A DNA stretch of 50,904 nucleotides, taken from the NCBI GenBank assembly GCA_022376515.1, contig WTXI01000261.1:1-50904 (forward strand). The letters are read 5' to 3'. The notes below the pieces were generated by a model that saw nothing but the letters and a program-made list of their open reading frames with translations, had not been told where the DNA came from and searched no databases. Positions within the stretch are counted from its first letter, which is position 1. Each line of letters begins with the position of its first letter. The position numbers and the translations under genes were made by a program. This DNA is from Lactifluus volemus (Eukaryota; Basidiomycota; Agaricomycetes; Russulales; Russulaceae). Of the stretch, positions 1 to 9,697 are shown in pieces.

Positions 1-1
1 A

Positions 2-313
2 ACTGCAACTGGGCATCGTCAGTCTCCTCCTTATCAGCCTCGTTATGCCCCTCCACCTGGTCCTCCTCTGCCTCCCCGTCGTCCTCGCGCTACTTCTACA
101 TCTAGCGGTGCCGGATCTACGGCACCCCCCACGAGCGACGGCCATCTGACAACCAGGCCTACTCCAGGCCATCCCTTGCTACGCAGCAGACAGACGCTGT
201 CCAAAATGTGTGTCACCTGTCTTATCCTGCTCTGCTCACCCATTCACCTGCCCGCTCGCTGCCCATGTCCTACTCACACGCATCTGACATCAAGGCCGCA
301 ACAAGAACTTTGA
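2..313 (+). other. Proline/arginine-rich open frame at the left edge
   Basis: A reading frame is open from the window edge to a TGA at 311-313. The first 40 or so codons give a Pro/Tyr/Arg-rich stretch (for example QPRYAPPPGPPLPPRRP). No catalytic motif is visible and there is no start codon in the window. It may be the end of a low-complexity domain of the neighbouring relic gene or of another element. I do not recognise it, and coding status is uncertain because proline-rich frames arise easily in C-rich DNA. Confidence 0.2.
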
Positions 314-702
314 CCTGTCTCACCCATGCCGCGCAGCGCGTCGCATTGGCCTCATTTGATGACATGATCAGCGTGTGGGATGCCATAACGGGAGAGATCG
401 TGGCCGGCCCATTTTCTGGACACACCGATTCAGTCAATTGCATTGCTTTCTCGCCAGGTGGGCAGCATATCGCATCAGCATTGGACGATTACATGATTCG
501 CATGTGGGACGCAACAACAAGACACATCATAGCAGACCCCTTTACTGGACACACAAGTCTGTGGCATTTTCGCCAGACGGGTGGCACATTGCATCGGCCT
601 CGGATGATCACGCAATTCGCGTGTGGAACATGGCAAGTGCTGGGACCGCTTCAGCAAGCCCTTCATGAACGTGCTCGCTTCGAGCCTGTGTGGTAACCCA
701 GG
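208..702 (+). pseudogene. WD40-repeat protein fragment, interrupted by element A
   Basis: About two and a half WD40 repeats are readable. The first holds ISVWDAITGEIVAGPFSGHT, followed by SVNCIAFSPGGQHIAS, then MIRMWDATTRHIIADPFTGHT. A third repeat (VAFSPDGWHIASASDD...IRVWNM) is only readable after changing frame near 555, where bases coding the usual start of the repeat are lost. WD40 propellers are protein-binding scaffolds, and in mushrooms many are the sensor part of NACHT-WD40 proteins, but no NACHT domain is in this window. Both open frames stop soon after (668, 696). Element A is inserted at 702/703 with target duplication CCAGG, so the flanking DNA resumes at 8300. Confidence 0.75.
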
Positions 703-1210
703 TGTTAGGAATGAGCGGTTCCTATGCTCTTGGTAGAGTCAGGTGGTTCAGGTAAACCTTAGCGACGTCAGTCGATAAGGGTCAGGTTTCAGGAAGTACT
801 AAGTCAACAGTCACGTGACAAAGTATCAGCAGTAACTTGCAGCGTTACTGACAGCGTGTGAGACAGGGATCAGGAGTCTGAGAGTTCAGGAATGAAGTGT
901 GAGGTTCTCAGAACAGTAAGCTCGTATTGTAGGCTTAAGTCCAAGCTGAAGAGCTAGGGCTCAAGTTGGGGTCCTTATATACATGAGCTACCCTAATCAG
1001 AATGAGTCATTGTGAGTCGTATAGTAGCAGTCATCGTGACTCATGGTGATGAGTCATAACGAGTCACCATGAGTCGAAGTCCTTGAGAGTCAGTATGAGT
1101 CATGCGGCTTATGTAATCGTACAGTACTCAGTCCGGATGCGAGAAGTATTTGTAATCAGTCATGTGAGACAAATTTACGTAAGGGAGGCAGTGACCATGT
1201 GACCGTGACA
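703..1210 (-). repeat. LTR of element A (3' LTR)
   Basis: 508 bp, matching 7787-8294 with about nine differences. The outer boundary abuts CCAGG, the inner boundary abuts the polypurine tract. The U3 part contains repeated TGAGTC/GACTCA-type short motifs (about 1000-1110), which look like binding sites for a bZIP-class regulator, though that is inference. Confidence 0.93.
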
Positions 1211-1225
1211 TTACCTCCCGTCTTA
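1211..1225 (-). other. Polypurine tract of element A
   Basis: On the minus strand the bases directly before the 3' LTR read TAAGACGGGAGGTAA, a purine run in the place where plus-strand DNA synthesis is primed in LTR elements. Confidence 0.7.
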
Positions 1226-1248
1226 GGGTGGTTATTCCACCAACCACT

Positions 1249-4200
1249 TTACTGCGATTCCCAAAAGTGAGCGTCCAGGTCATGGATGTCGTCGTAATCG
1301 TCATCGTCGTACCTCCCCCAGCTGTTCTTGTAGTCTTCGTTGTCCTTGGCTGCCTTGCTCCACGCGTCGGGACACTTAGCGCAATCGTAGAACTTGTGGG
1401 CCCAGCCAATTTTGCAGGGGCCGTGGAGCGGGCAGTTAGTGTGGGGGAAGTAACACCAGTCCTGACCGTGACCGCTCTTTCCGCACAGAGGGCACGGGTC
1501 TGGGTAGCAGCGGTGCTTCCTGGGGCTCTTGCGTGTCTTCTTGCCCTGCCTTTCTCGACTGCCCGCACCGCCACGAAGTCTCTCGTCGCGGTTGCACGAC
1601 CACTCAGTGATGGCCCTCCCCCTGGTTTCGGCGTTGGGGACGGCGATAGGTGGTGAATTGGTTCTGGAGCATGGTGGGACGCGAAGGGAGGGGTCATCGC
1701 TGGCCACAAGGGGCATGATGCAGTCAAAAAAGCATGAGCACTGGAGGCGGCGCCTACAGTCCCTCATTTGCTGCGCTTGTACGCTGGTTTCGTGGTCTAG
1801 CTCTCGTTCCTGCTCCTGGATGTGGATCAGCTTCTGCTGTAGTGCCCTATACCTCTCTACCTCGGCCGTCAGTCTGGGGTCTCCGAGGTCTTTCAGGGCA
1901 TCGTCGACCGTCCTCTTAAAGAGGTTGTGGATGCTGATGAGTTTTTCGTCGTCGACGGTCGACGATTTTCCCCAGACTGGGGCGCGTGCTGTGAGAGGGG
2001 CGCCGTAGGGTCTGTCGCCGTAGACAGTGAGTCCTTCGATGACCAGGTCGTCACGGTCAAGGTGATACTTGACGAATTCAGTGTGAACCCAGTTTCCGTC
2101 GCCGTCTCGTAGGGTGAACGTGTAACTGTTCGGGTCACACGGATTGTAGCGTTTAAAGCCCTCGGGGGTGTTTGTCAGCTCTCTGGCCGGAGGCGGTGGC
2201 GAGAGGCGTGGGATTTCTAGTTCTTCCTGTTTGACCACGGGCTCAGGAGGTGGGGATTGAACGTGGTAGCTGGGGGATCGCGGCGGTGATGGCGTGAGTG
2301 GGGGCAGGGTGCCCATGATGACTTTTGCAGCGTCCAGGGATTCCCCAGCCAGACAGAGGATTTCTTCGTGGACAGGGTCCACGACGGTGGGTGTATGGTA
2401 GGAGATCGCGGAGGAGTCAGACATTTCTTGTGAGGTATAGAGAGGAATGGGAGTGATGAAGGCGGAGCGGATGCTGACAACTTGAGGTTGGACGTCGTTC
2501 GTATTTATGCCCAGTTTGAGCGCCTTGGTCGGGTGTTTTCGGGTGAATTCTCTAATAAGGTCGGGGGCGTGTACGTTATCATAGGGTTCCCAGGTGTCTT
2601 CTGCCTCGCTGTAACCCTTCCATCTGATCCGATATTGAAGTTTCTTACGGCATATCCTCGTGTCCAACACCTGTTCGACTTCATATTCTTCTTGTTCATC
2701 GATAATGTCAGGTGGTGGTTCCTCGAGGTTTGCCCCATGTTCTTCCGTCTCCTTATACGGCGTTAGGAGGGATGCATGGAAGACGTTGGGTATCTTCCAC
2801 GTTTTGGGGAGTTGGAGTTTGAAGACAACAGGTGACATAACTTGGGAGATAGGGAAGGGTCCATAGCGCTTATTGGCTAGTTTGGCTGTGGGGTGCGTTG
2901 TCTTGATGTTCTTCCCTTCTAGCCAGACCTTTTCGCCGTGTGTGAAGGGGTGGTAATGACGTTGGCCCTTCTTCCTTTCACCAAGTCTCTTCATGGTATT
3001 CTGTGCCGCTCTGATGGATCTTTGCGCCTGCTCCCTTACGCGTTTCAGGGTGCTTTGTCTATCCTCCAATAGGGGGACGGTTGTGGTGACAGGTTGGTTT
3101 GGGAGTGACGGTGTGTGTCCCATGAGGAGTTCATAGGGGGTTTTGCCCGTTGTTACATTGGGCCAGGAGTTGTGTACATATTGCGCCGTGGGGAGCCAGT
3201 CCGCCCAGTCATCTTGGTCGTAGTTCGTATAGATTCTGAGGTATTGCTCCAGTGACTGGTTGGTGCGTTTGGATTGTCCGTCTGTCTGGGGGTGGTATGC
3301 TGTGCTGATGTTCTGTTCTATCCCCAGCATGTCGCATAGGCCAGTGGCGAATTTTCCTACGAATCTGGGGTCCCTATCCGAGATGATTCTTCGCGGGGCT
3401 CCATAGTGGGGGAAGACGCTCGTGACGAACATCTTGGCTACTCCCAGTGCGTTGACTTTCTTTGTGCAGGGTAAGAAGATTGCCATCTTTGTGCAATCAT
3501 GATCAGTGATGGTCAGGATAGAGTCAAATCCATTTGACTGTGGTAGATCTACGATTAGATCCATGGCTATTGTTTCGAACGGATTGCTTTCAGTTCTGGT
3601 GGTAATGGGGTAGATGGGTACTTTTGGTTTGGTGGTGCGGCTTTTTGTGGCCTGGCATGTCGCGCATCCCTGTACGTAGCTCTTTGTGAAGTTTTTGACA
3701 TCTGGCCACCAATAGTCACGTATGATGAGTTGGATGGTTTTGAAAATTCCGGGGTGGCCCGCCAGTGGGTGGTCGTGGTATCTAGTGAGCACCTCCCGTC
3801 TTAGGTCATTGTCTTCCACGACAATGGGTAGGTTGTCCCAGTACCAGCGGCCTTCATGTTCGTGGATGCGGGGGTGTAATTTTTGCCAGGCTTGCAGGGT
3901 ATCCTTGTTCTGTTCTTGGCTTGGAAGATGCGGTCTTCCAGTGAGGAGAGGGATATGGCATAGGCGAAGACTTCGTCTGGGAGCACTGTGATGTCCTCGT
4001 TGTCGTCCTTTCCCTGGTTGTAGTCTGGTCGTCGTGAGAGGTGGTCTGCCTTATTAAGGGCCCCTGGTTTGTGGATGAGTTTGTAGTTATATTCCGCTAA
4101 TCGTGGAATGTATCTGGCCACTCGTTGGTTTATCTTGTGCGGGTGTCTGTAATACTGCAGATTTGCGTGGTCTGTGAAGACCAGGACTTCGTGTTCCGCA

Positions 4201-6023
4201 CCCAGGAGTAGGTGGCGCCAGTTCTCCAGCCCTGCGACAATTGCGTAGAGCTCTCTGTCGTAGATTTCCCAGCCCGTTGCGTCTCATCCAGCGTTTCTGA
4301 GTGGTAGGCCACAGGGTGTTGCCTTCTTCGCTGTCTCTCTGGTAGAGGATGGCCCCAATCGTGTACTGTGAGGCGTCCACTTCCAGTTCGAACTGTTTGG
4401 TGTGGTCTGGACGGTGCAGGACTGGGTCGTTGGTGACGATCTCGATGAGTTGGTTTAGCGCGTCTGTGCATTCCTGGGTCCATTTGAATGGTTGGTTCTT
4501 TTTCAGTAACGTTGTAAGGGGCTTCGCAATGTGTGCGAAGTGGGGATGAATTGTTGTTGGAATCCCAGGACGCCTAACGTACTATGCACTTCTTTGACGG
4601 TTGAGAGTTGTCTGGGCCAAGTCCTTAGCCCGTTTCGTTTGGTGGGGTCTATGCGTATCGTTCCGTCTTTAATCACGACTCCCAGGTACTCGACTTCTGT
4701 CTGCTCGAACTCGCATTTCGAGAGTTTGAGGTAGAGGTCCTGTTTTGCTACTTGTTCTAGGAGGAAGTTCATCACCTCTCTATGGAATACTGGGTCGTTG
4801 TGCGTGGCCACCAGGTAGTCGTCCATGTACCCGTGGCACACGTCACTGCCGTACTTGTCTTTTACTGGTTTTAGGGTTCTGTCCGTGAGTCGTTGGAACG
4901 TCGCGGGGGAGTTTGTGAGACCGAAGAGCATGACGTTTGGGTGAAACAGTCCTAGGTGTGTCTTGAAGGCGGCTTTCCATCGGTCTTCTTCCTTGATTCT
5001 GACGTTGTGGTAACCAGAGCGTACGTCCAGCTTTGAGAAGAGTTCTTTTCCTGCTAGGTCCTCCATGATTTGTTCGATACGTGGCATAGGGTAGACGTCG
5101 CGGATCGTCCAGGAGTTGACTTCTCGGTAGTCCTGGACTGGCCTCAGTTCTCCGCTTTTCTTTTTGACGAAGAACCACGGGGTGGACCATGGCAAGTTGG
5201 ATCGTTCGATGTAGTTTTTTTCTTCGTTGTCTTTGATCCATTTCTCTGTGGCTTCCTTCTCTACGCGCGTGAGGGGGAAGACTTTGCAGTCTATGACGTC
5301 CGGTGCTCCTGGTTTGAGCTTTATGGCGTGGTCTTCTGGTCTTGCTGGTGGGAAGCGTTTTGCGCGTTCTTCTGAGAAGACGTGTTCCCACCTTTGGTAC
5401 TGTGGGGGGAGTTTTTGCTCCTTTCTTTGTTCGTCCTGTGCTTCCTGTGCCCATTGCTGGGCGATGTTTGTCCTTGAGACAATGATGACTTCATCCCCTT
5501 CCTCGTACTCCGGGCTGGTGATTACCCGGTTGACGACTAGGTTTTGTTGTCTGCGGCGCATGTGTTCATACCACTTTGCCTCAAATTTAAGTTGTGGTCC
5601 GTGCAGCATCCGCTTCGTCCAGTCTATCTGTGGGTTGAAGTCTCTGAACCAGGGGTATCCCAGGATGATTTGGTCCATGCCTAGGTTCGTGATGAAGAAT
5701 GTCTGGACTTGTTCCTTGTCGCCTTGTCTGACTCGGAGTTCGCAGTAGTGAGTGAGCATGCCTGCCACGTTCTGTGATCCGTCCGCGTTTGTAACTTTCC
5801 TGGGGGAGAGGAGTTTCTGTTTCTTCACGCATAGTGCGTCTGCCGTTCTTGAATCCATGAGGTTCTCCATAGCTCTGCTGTCTAGGAGGGTTTTTACTTC
5901 GGCCGTGAGTCGCATCGAGTCATAAGGAATGTCTAGGATTATCGCGTTCTGACTTTGACTATTGACATGACACAACTGTACCGCTCGCACCCAGGCCGTC
6001 GGGTTTGAGCGATTTAAAAACCC
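1249..6023 (-). pseudogene. pol: Element A pol relic: protease, RT, RNase H, integrase, chromodomain, Cys/His tail
   Basis: On the minus strand from 6023: a retropepsin-like site where the expected DSG reads DSRA (Gly to Arg), so protease is probably dead; RT with the YMDD box (in GYMDDYLVAT); RNase H (EVDASQYTIGAILYQ); integrase with HHCC zinc finger (HDHPLAGHPG...GCATCQ) and the two Asp of the DDE triad, but the third residue is Lys (TDGQSKRTNQ, where relatives have SER); then a chromodomain (YRIRWKGYSEAEDTWEPYDN), a Pro/Ser linker, a charged helical stretch and a Cys/His tail (CPLCGKSGHGQDWCYFPHTN). Frameshifts lie near 4545, 4300 and 3850. The long intact piece 1249-3819 covers integrase to tail. 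The frame is -1 relative to gag, joined at the heptamer at 6017-6023. Confidence 0.9.
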
Positions 6024-7666
6024 TCGTCGTCTAGCATTTGTTCTAGGAGTGCCCTCCTTTCTTCCTGTGGGAGGCTCCTCATGTTTCTGCGGATCGCATC
6101 GTGGTCGGTTTGGGACGGTGCAGGTGTGGGTGTGGTAGATGCCGTCGCTTGATCGGTTGTTACCTGGTTCGTCTGTGTTTGCGTGGTAACTTGATTTGTT
6201 TGCCACGGTTTCTTCTTTCCTTGCTTCTTTGGACAGGTCTTTGCCATGTGGCCAGTGTTCTTGCAGAAGAAGCACGCGCCTCTCTTCATGCAGTCGGCCT
6301 TTTCTTCCACCGTCATAGCATTGACGGCGACTCCGTCTACGTCCATGGTGTTTTCGTCACGTCGTCCGCCATTGTGATATCTCTGTGCTCTGTCGCGCAT
6401 GCTCCCTTTGTTCTTGTCTTTGAGGTTCTTGGCTCTTTTTCCCCAATGTGCGTCCCATTCTAACCATTTCTGGTGGTGGGCTCTGGCGGCTGCGATGCAC
6501 GCGCCAAGTGTATTTGGTTGTGGGGTGACGTGTTCGAAGATGGCTTTGTTTAGTCCGTGGGGTAGTCCATCCCTGAACATGAGGATGGTTCCCTTGTCGT
6601 CTGGGTTTCGTCGAGCTCGTCATACCAGTTCTTGGAAGTCGGATGTGTAGATATCTAGCTTTCCATCGTTCATCTTTAGGGCCGCAAGTTCCCTTTCCGC
6701 ATTCTGTTCTTCGGCAGTATCTTCAAAGGCGCTTTCAAAGGCTGCCTTGAAGAGTGTCCATAATTGTTCATCGTTTACGCCAATCGGGTTGTGGAAGCGG
6801 TTCGTGACGTCGTCTAGCCATTCTAGCTGCCCTTCCACCCAGTTGTTGACTTTCGGTCCGCAGATGTACATGAGGCACTGGGTGACTCTCTGGTAGGGGG
6901 TGGCTAGGTTGATGTTGAATTTATTGACGCAGTAGTAGAGGTTCCATTGGTTCATGAATTATTGTGCATCACTTCTGTTGCCGTTGAAGACCATTGGTGG
7001 CTTTCCGGTGGGTGGCCCGTTTACAAATGCGTGTGGTAGGGCGGCTGGTTGTACATATCCTCCCTGAGGTGGGCCCCCTCCAGGTGGGCCTCCTCCGGGT
7101 GGGCCTCCTCCAAGGTATTGATTATGTCCCCATGGATCACGCTGACGTCTGGACGGTCCGGGGAGGGGTCCCTCATTTCTGAAGGCTATGTTAACTGCCA
7201 CTGGTTCAGTCATTGTCGTCAGGACTTGTATTCCTTCGGCCAAGTCTGTATATGGGGTCGTGTTGTTCTGGTGTTAGTAGGATGCTGGGGACCTTATTTC
7301 TTCGTCTGGTTTGTCTGTGTCGTCCTCTATTCCAGGGGCGCTTCTGGGTGCGCTAAGTGCCCTATTGTTGGGGTGCTGGGCGTCGGTTTCTCTCCACCAT
7401 CCTACTTCAGGGTCTTCTCGTAGAAGGGCCAGATTTGGGCAAGTCACTAGTCTTCCTTCTCCGTCCCTCAGCAGTAGGAACCATCGGTCATTGATGAATT
7501 CTATGGGGCAGGTGCTGCCTTCGTGTGCCACTGAGTAATGTCATTCTGTGGGGTTCCAGAATATGCCGCCCTTTACATGGGCCGGCAAGTCGTCGGTGAA
7601 TCGTACTGAGACATGGACCAGTGTCTCGTCATCTATGAATACTGCATTGATAAGTGTCGCAGCCAT
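6014..7666 (-). pseudogene. gag: Element A gag relic
   Basis: The start is the ATG at 7666, the first ATG after the TATA box of the 5' LTR. The frame runs to TAA at 6014-6016 but carries four internal stops, at about 7543 (TGA), 7276 (TAA), 6961 (TAA) and 6622 (TGA). Visible parts are an N-terminal domain (TDDLPAHVKG...GWWRETDAQHP), a Gly/Pro repeat (PPGGGPPGGGPP), the capsid-like region (EGQLEWLDDVTNRFHNP), the motif MDVD, one CCHC zinc knuckle (CFFCKNTGHMAKTC) and a C-terminal helix with EER close to the stop. Gag forms the particle and binds RNA. Relatives G and I share the order of all these parts. Confidence 0.88.
6017..6023 (-). promoter_or_regulatory. Probable -1 frameshift heptamer GGGTTTT at the gag/pol junction of A
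   Basis: On the minus strand the last gag codons read GAG GGT TTT TAA, so G GGT TTT fits the X XXY YYZ rule exactly. Pol is in the -1 frame of gag and has no start codon of its own nearby. Position and frame relation both fit programmed -1 slippage. I have not folded a downstream structure. Confidence 0.6.
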
Positions 7667-7774
7667 CGCGGGTACACTATCGTTCTTCTCTGCTGCGCTG
7701 TCCAGGCGGTAAGGCTAGAGTCTGTTCGTGGTATAACACTCGCGTCGGTTCGTGTCCCTCCTAGAGATTTGAGG

Positions 7775-7786
7775 AGCTTGGACTTA
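7775..7786 (-). other. Self-complementary primer binding site of A
   Basis: On the minus strand the twelve bases directly after the 5' LTR are TAAGTCCAAGCT. Their reverse complement, AGCTTGGACTTA, occurs on the sense strand of the same LTR at 8031-8020, 34 bases after the TATA box. This is the Tf1/sushi arrangement in which the 5' end of the transcript itself folds back as primer. No tRNA match is needed. Confidence 0.75.
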
Positions 7787-8294
7787 TGTTAGGAACGAGC
7801 GGTTCCTATGCTCTTGGTAGAGTCAGGTGGTTCAGGTAAACCTTAGCGACGTCAGTCGATAAGGGTCAGGTTTCAGGAAGTACTAAGTCAACGGTCACGT
7901 GACAAAGTATCAGCAGTAACTTGCAGCGTTACTGACAGCGTGTGAGACAGGGATCAGGAGTCTGAGAGTTCAGGAATGAAGTGTGAGGTTCTCAGAACAG
8001 TAAGCTCGTATTGTAGGCTTAAGTCCAAGCTGAAGAGCTAGGGCTCAAGTTGGGGTCCTTATATACATAAGCTACCCTAATCAGAATGAGTCATTGTGAG
8101 TCGTATAGTAGCAGTCATCGTGACTCATGGTGATGAGTCATAACGAGTCACCATGAGTCGAAGTCCTTGCAAGTCAGTATGAGTCATGTGGCTTATGTAA
8201 TCGTACAGTACTCAGTCCGGATGCGAGAAGTATTTGTAATCAGTCATGTGAGACAAATTTATGTAAGGGAGGCAGTGACCGTGTGACCATGACA
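7787..8294 (-). repeat. LTR of element A (5' LTR, promoter copy)
   Basis: 508 bp. On the minus strand a TATATAA box lies at 8065-8059, and transcription should begin about 30 bases further on, near 8031. No ATG occurs between the TATA box and the gag ATG at 7666. The outer flank is CCAGG (8295-8299). Confidence 0.92.
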
Positions 8295-8371
8295 CCAGGT
8301 GGTTTCACCTCCACGTTGAGCCAGAGCCGCTCATTCCAGTGTCCGTTGCCTGCGTTCAAGCCCACCTGCGA
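8295..8371. other. Host flank between element A and solo LTR B1
   Basis: Begins with the CCAGG target copy of element A. It continues the DNA interrupted at 702, and runs on after the solo LTR at 8980. I see no clear protein motif in it. Confidence 0.5.
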
Positions 8372-8974
8372 TGTTAAGGTTCCAAGTGGGACCTTTGTAC
8401 GAAGTGTACATTCGTTCGTGAAGTCAAGAACTAGACTTGCAAGACGTGCAAGTCAAGATCAGAGGTTCGATAAAGACGAGACTTAGTAAACGACTAAGTC
8501 AAGAGCGTTTCAGAGGTCAAGGGCTTTGGGCTTGATAAGACCAAAGTGTCAAGAAGTCGAAGAGCGTGATGTCAAGAGGGTTCTCTCAGGTCTGATGCTT
8601 CTAGGCAAGCAAGGTTCTAATAGATAGAAGACTTGGATTGCGAAACAAAACTGAGACTTAAGGTCTCTAGGGCGGAAAGTACAGGGTTTATATAGAGAAG
8701 AATGAGGCTATGTACACAGCCGTAGGGGCTGTGACCTTCGTACAGCTTTCAGGGTTTGAAACATGTTTCAGGAATCAGCGAGTCATCCTGTGCATGTGGC
8801 TGTTACTTGCGGCTATACGGTGCTGTGTGAGGCTGTACTGTGAGAGAAAATAAGTAAGCGATCTGAAACAAAGCGATCGGCAGTCCATTCGCATAAGCAA
8901 GGGAGTCAGCAGAAGTGAGTTAGCAGTCCGAAAATGTATAGTATGAGTCAGCGAACACGTGTTAGTCCATAACA
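8372..8974 (-). repeat. Solo LTR B1 (family of element F)
   Basis: About 603 bp, in the form TGTTAAGG...CATAACA on the plus strand, which is the reverse of the transcribed direction. It is bounded by a perfect 5-bp target duplication, TGCGA (8367-8371 and 8975-8979). Same family as the LTRs at 22473 and 38359. A solo LTR is the product of recombination between the two LTRs of an inserted element. Confidence 0.93.
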
Positions 8975-9393
8975 TGCGAAGCTCGATGTGGTCCGTCTAT
9001 TCCTTCAAATTCTTGTTCATGCGCTTGCTGAGTGTCCTACGAAGGAGATGGTACACATCCTGGTGACCTTCCTACCGCCCCCAGGAACGCCTCAGATTGC
9101 GGCCCACGCCATCGATACCCAGCTTGTATCCCCGAACCCCTACGCTTGCCCTGCCACCTGGGGCAATGCCCCTGTGCTGCCTCCTGTGTGTGTTGTCTCA
9201 CTGCCTGCCAGATGCCCTGGCATTGTCCATCCTGTCATTCAGTATCACAGTGCATAGATAGTCATGTTGTAGTAGTTAGTTGTCTCTGAAATATATTCAT
9301 TTGATGGCTAAATTCTTGTGTGATTGAAAATAATGTTTTGAAAGCAATTTAGCACTGTATGAATTGTGCTTAAGTTGTGCTTAACATCACTTA
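8975..9393. other. Relic host sequence and left edge of the GTGCTTAA-rich tract
   Basis: 8980-9255 is C-rich and open in two frames on the plus strand (up to about 89 codons, cysteine- and proline-rich), but shows no family I recognise. From about 9340 the sequence changes to AT-rich DNA with TGTGCTTAA motifs, which is taken up again at 14939 on the other side of the PIF element. The TTA at 9391-9393 is the left target copy of that element. Confidence 0.4.
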
Positions 9394-9543
9394 GGCCTTG
9401 TACGGCTGCGTGTGTAAATTGAGATTACGGTTAATCTCAAGTTACGTTGCCGTGTTGCCGAAGCTGAGCTTGAATTACTAGCCAGGAAACCCCAACCCTA
9501 ATCTTCGAAAGTTTGTATTCATGTCATGCACCCATATAAGGCA
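9394..9543 (+). repeat. Left terminal inverted repeat of the PIF element
   Basis: 150 bp, the exact inverse of 14786-14935 except for one base in the stretch TATTCATGTCATG (right copy has C for the T after CA). Near-identity suggests recent activity or recent deletion-free decay. Confidence 0.92.
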
Positions 9544-9697
9544 GCTTTAGGCTATCAACAGGGTTTCACAGCCGATGTCTTGCTTGTCCCGGCTAACACT
9601 TGGTAGAACGTAAAACGTGTGGAAGGTCCATGAAGTGATTTCAAATTCAAATTCAAATTTCAAATACAGTGACTATTCGAGTTCTGCGCCCCCATTA

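Larger units (their letters stand above)
703..8294 (-). mobile_element. Element A: Ty3/gypsy chromovirus provirus, complete ends, inactivated coding region
   Basis: Two 508-bp LTRs bound an internal region whose coding strand is minus, so the 5' LTR is on the right. The LTRs start TG and end CA (written on the plus strand TGTTAGGA...GACA), and the 5-bp target duplication CCAGG is perfect (698-702 and 8295-8299). Internal order on the minus strand is primer site, short leader, gag, pol, polypurine tract. Comparing the LTRs by eye gives about nine substitutions, nearly all transitions, so roughly 98% identity. In spite of this fairly young age gag has four in-frame stops and pol several frameshifts. 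The catalytic residues of protease and integrase are changed too, so this copy cannot encode its own mobility. Confidence 0.93.

Noticed and set aside
1000..1110. Repeated GAGTCA words as a CRISPR or satellite array
   Set aside because: Spacing is irregular, units are 6-7 bp, and they recur at the same place in both LTRs; more likely promoter elements.
1228..1656. Plus-strand open frames over element A pol
   Set aside because: Antisense shadows of a conserved minus-strand frame; no motif of their own.
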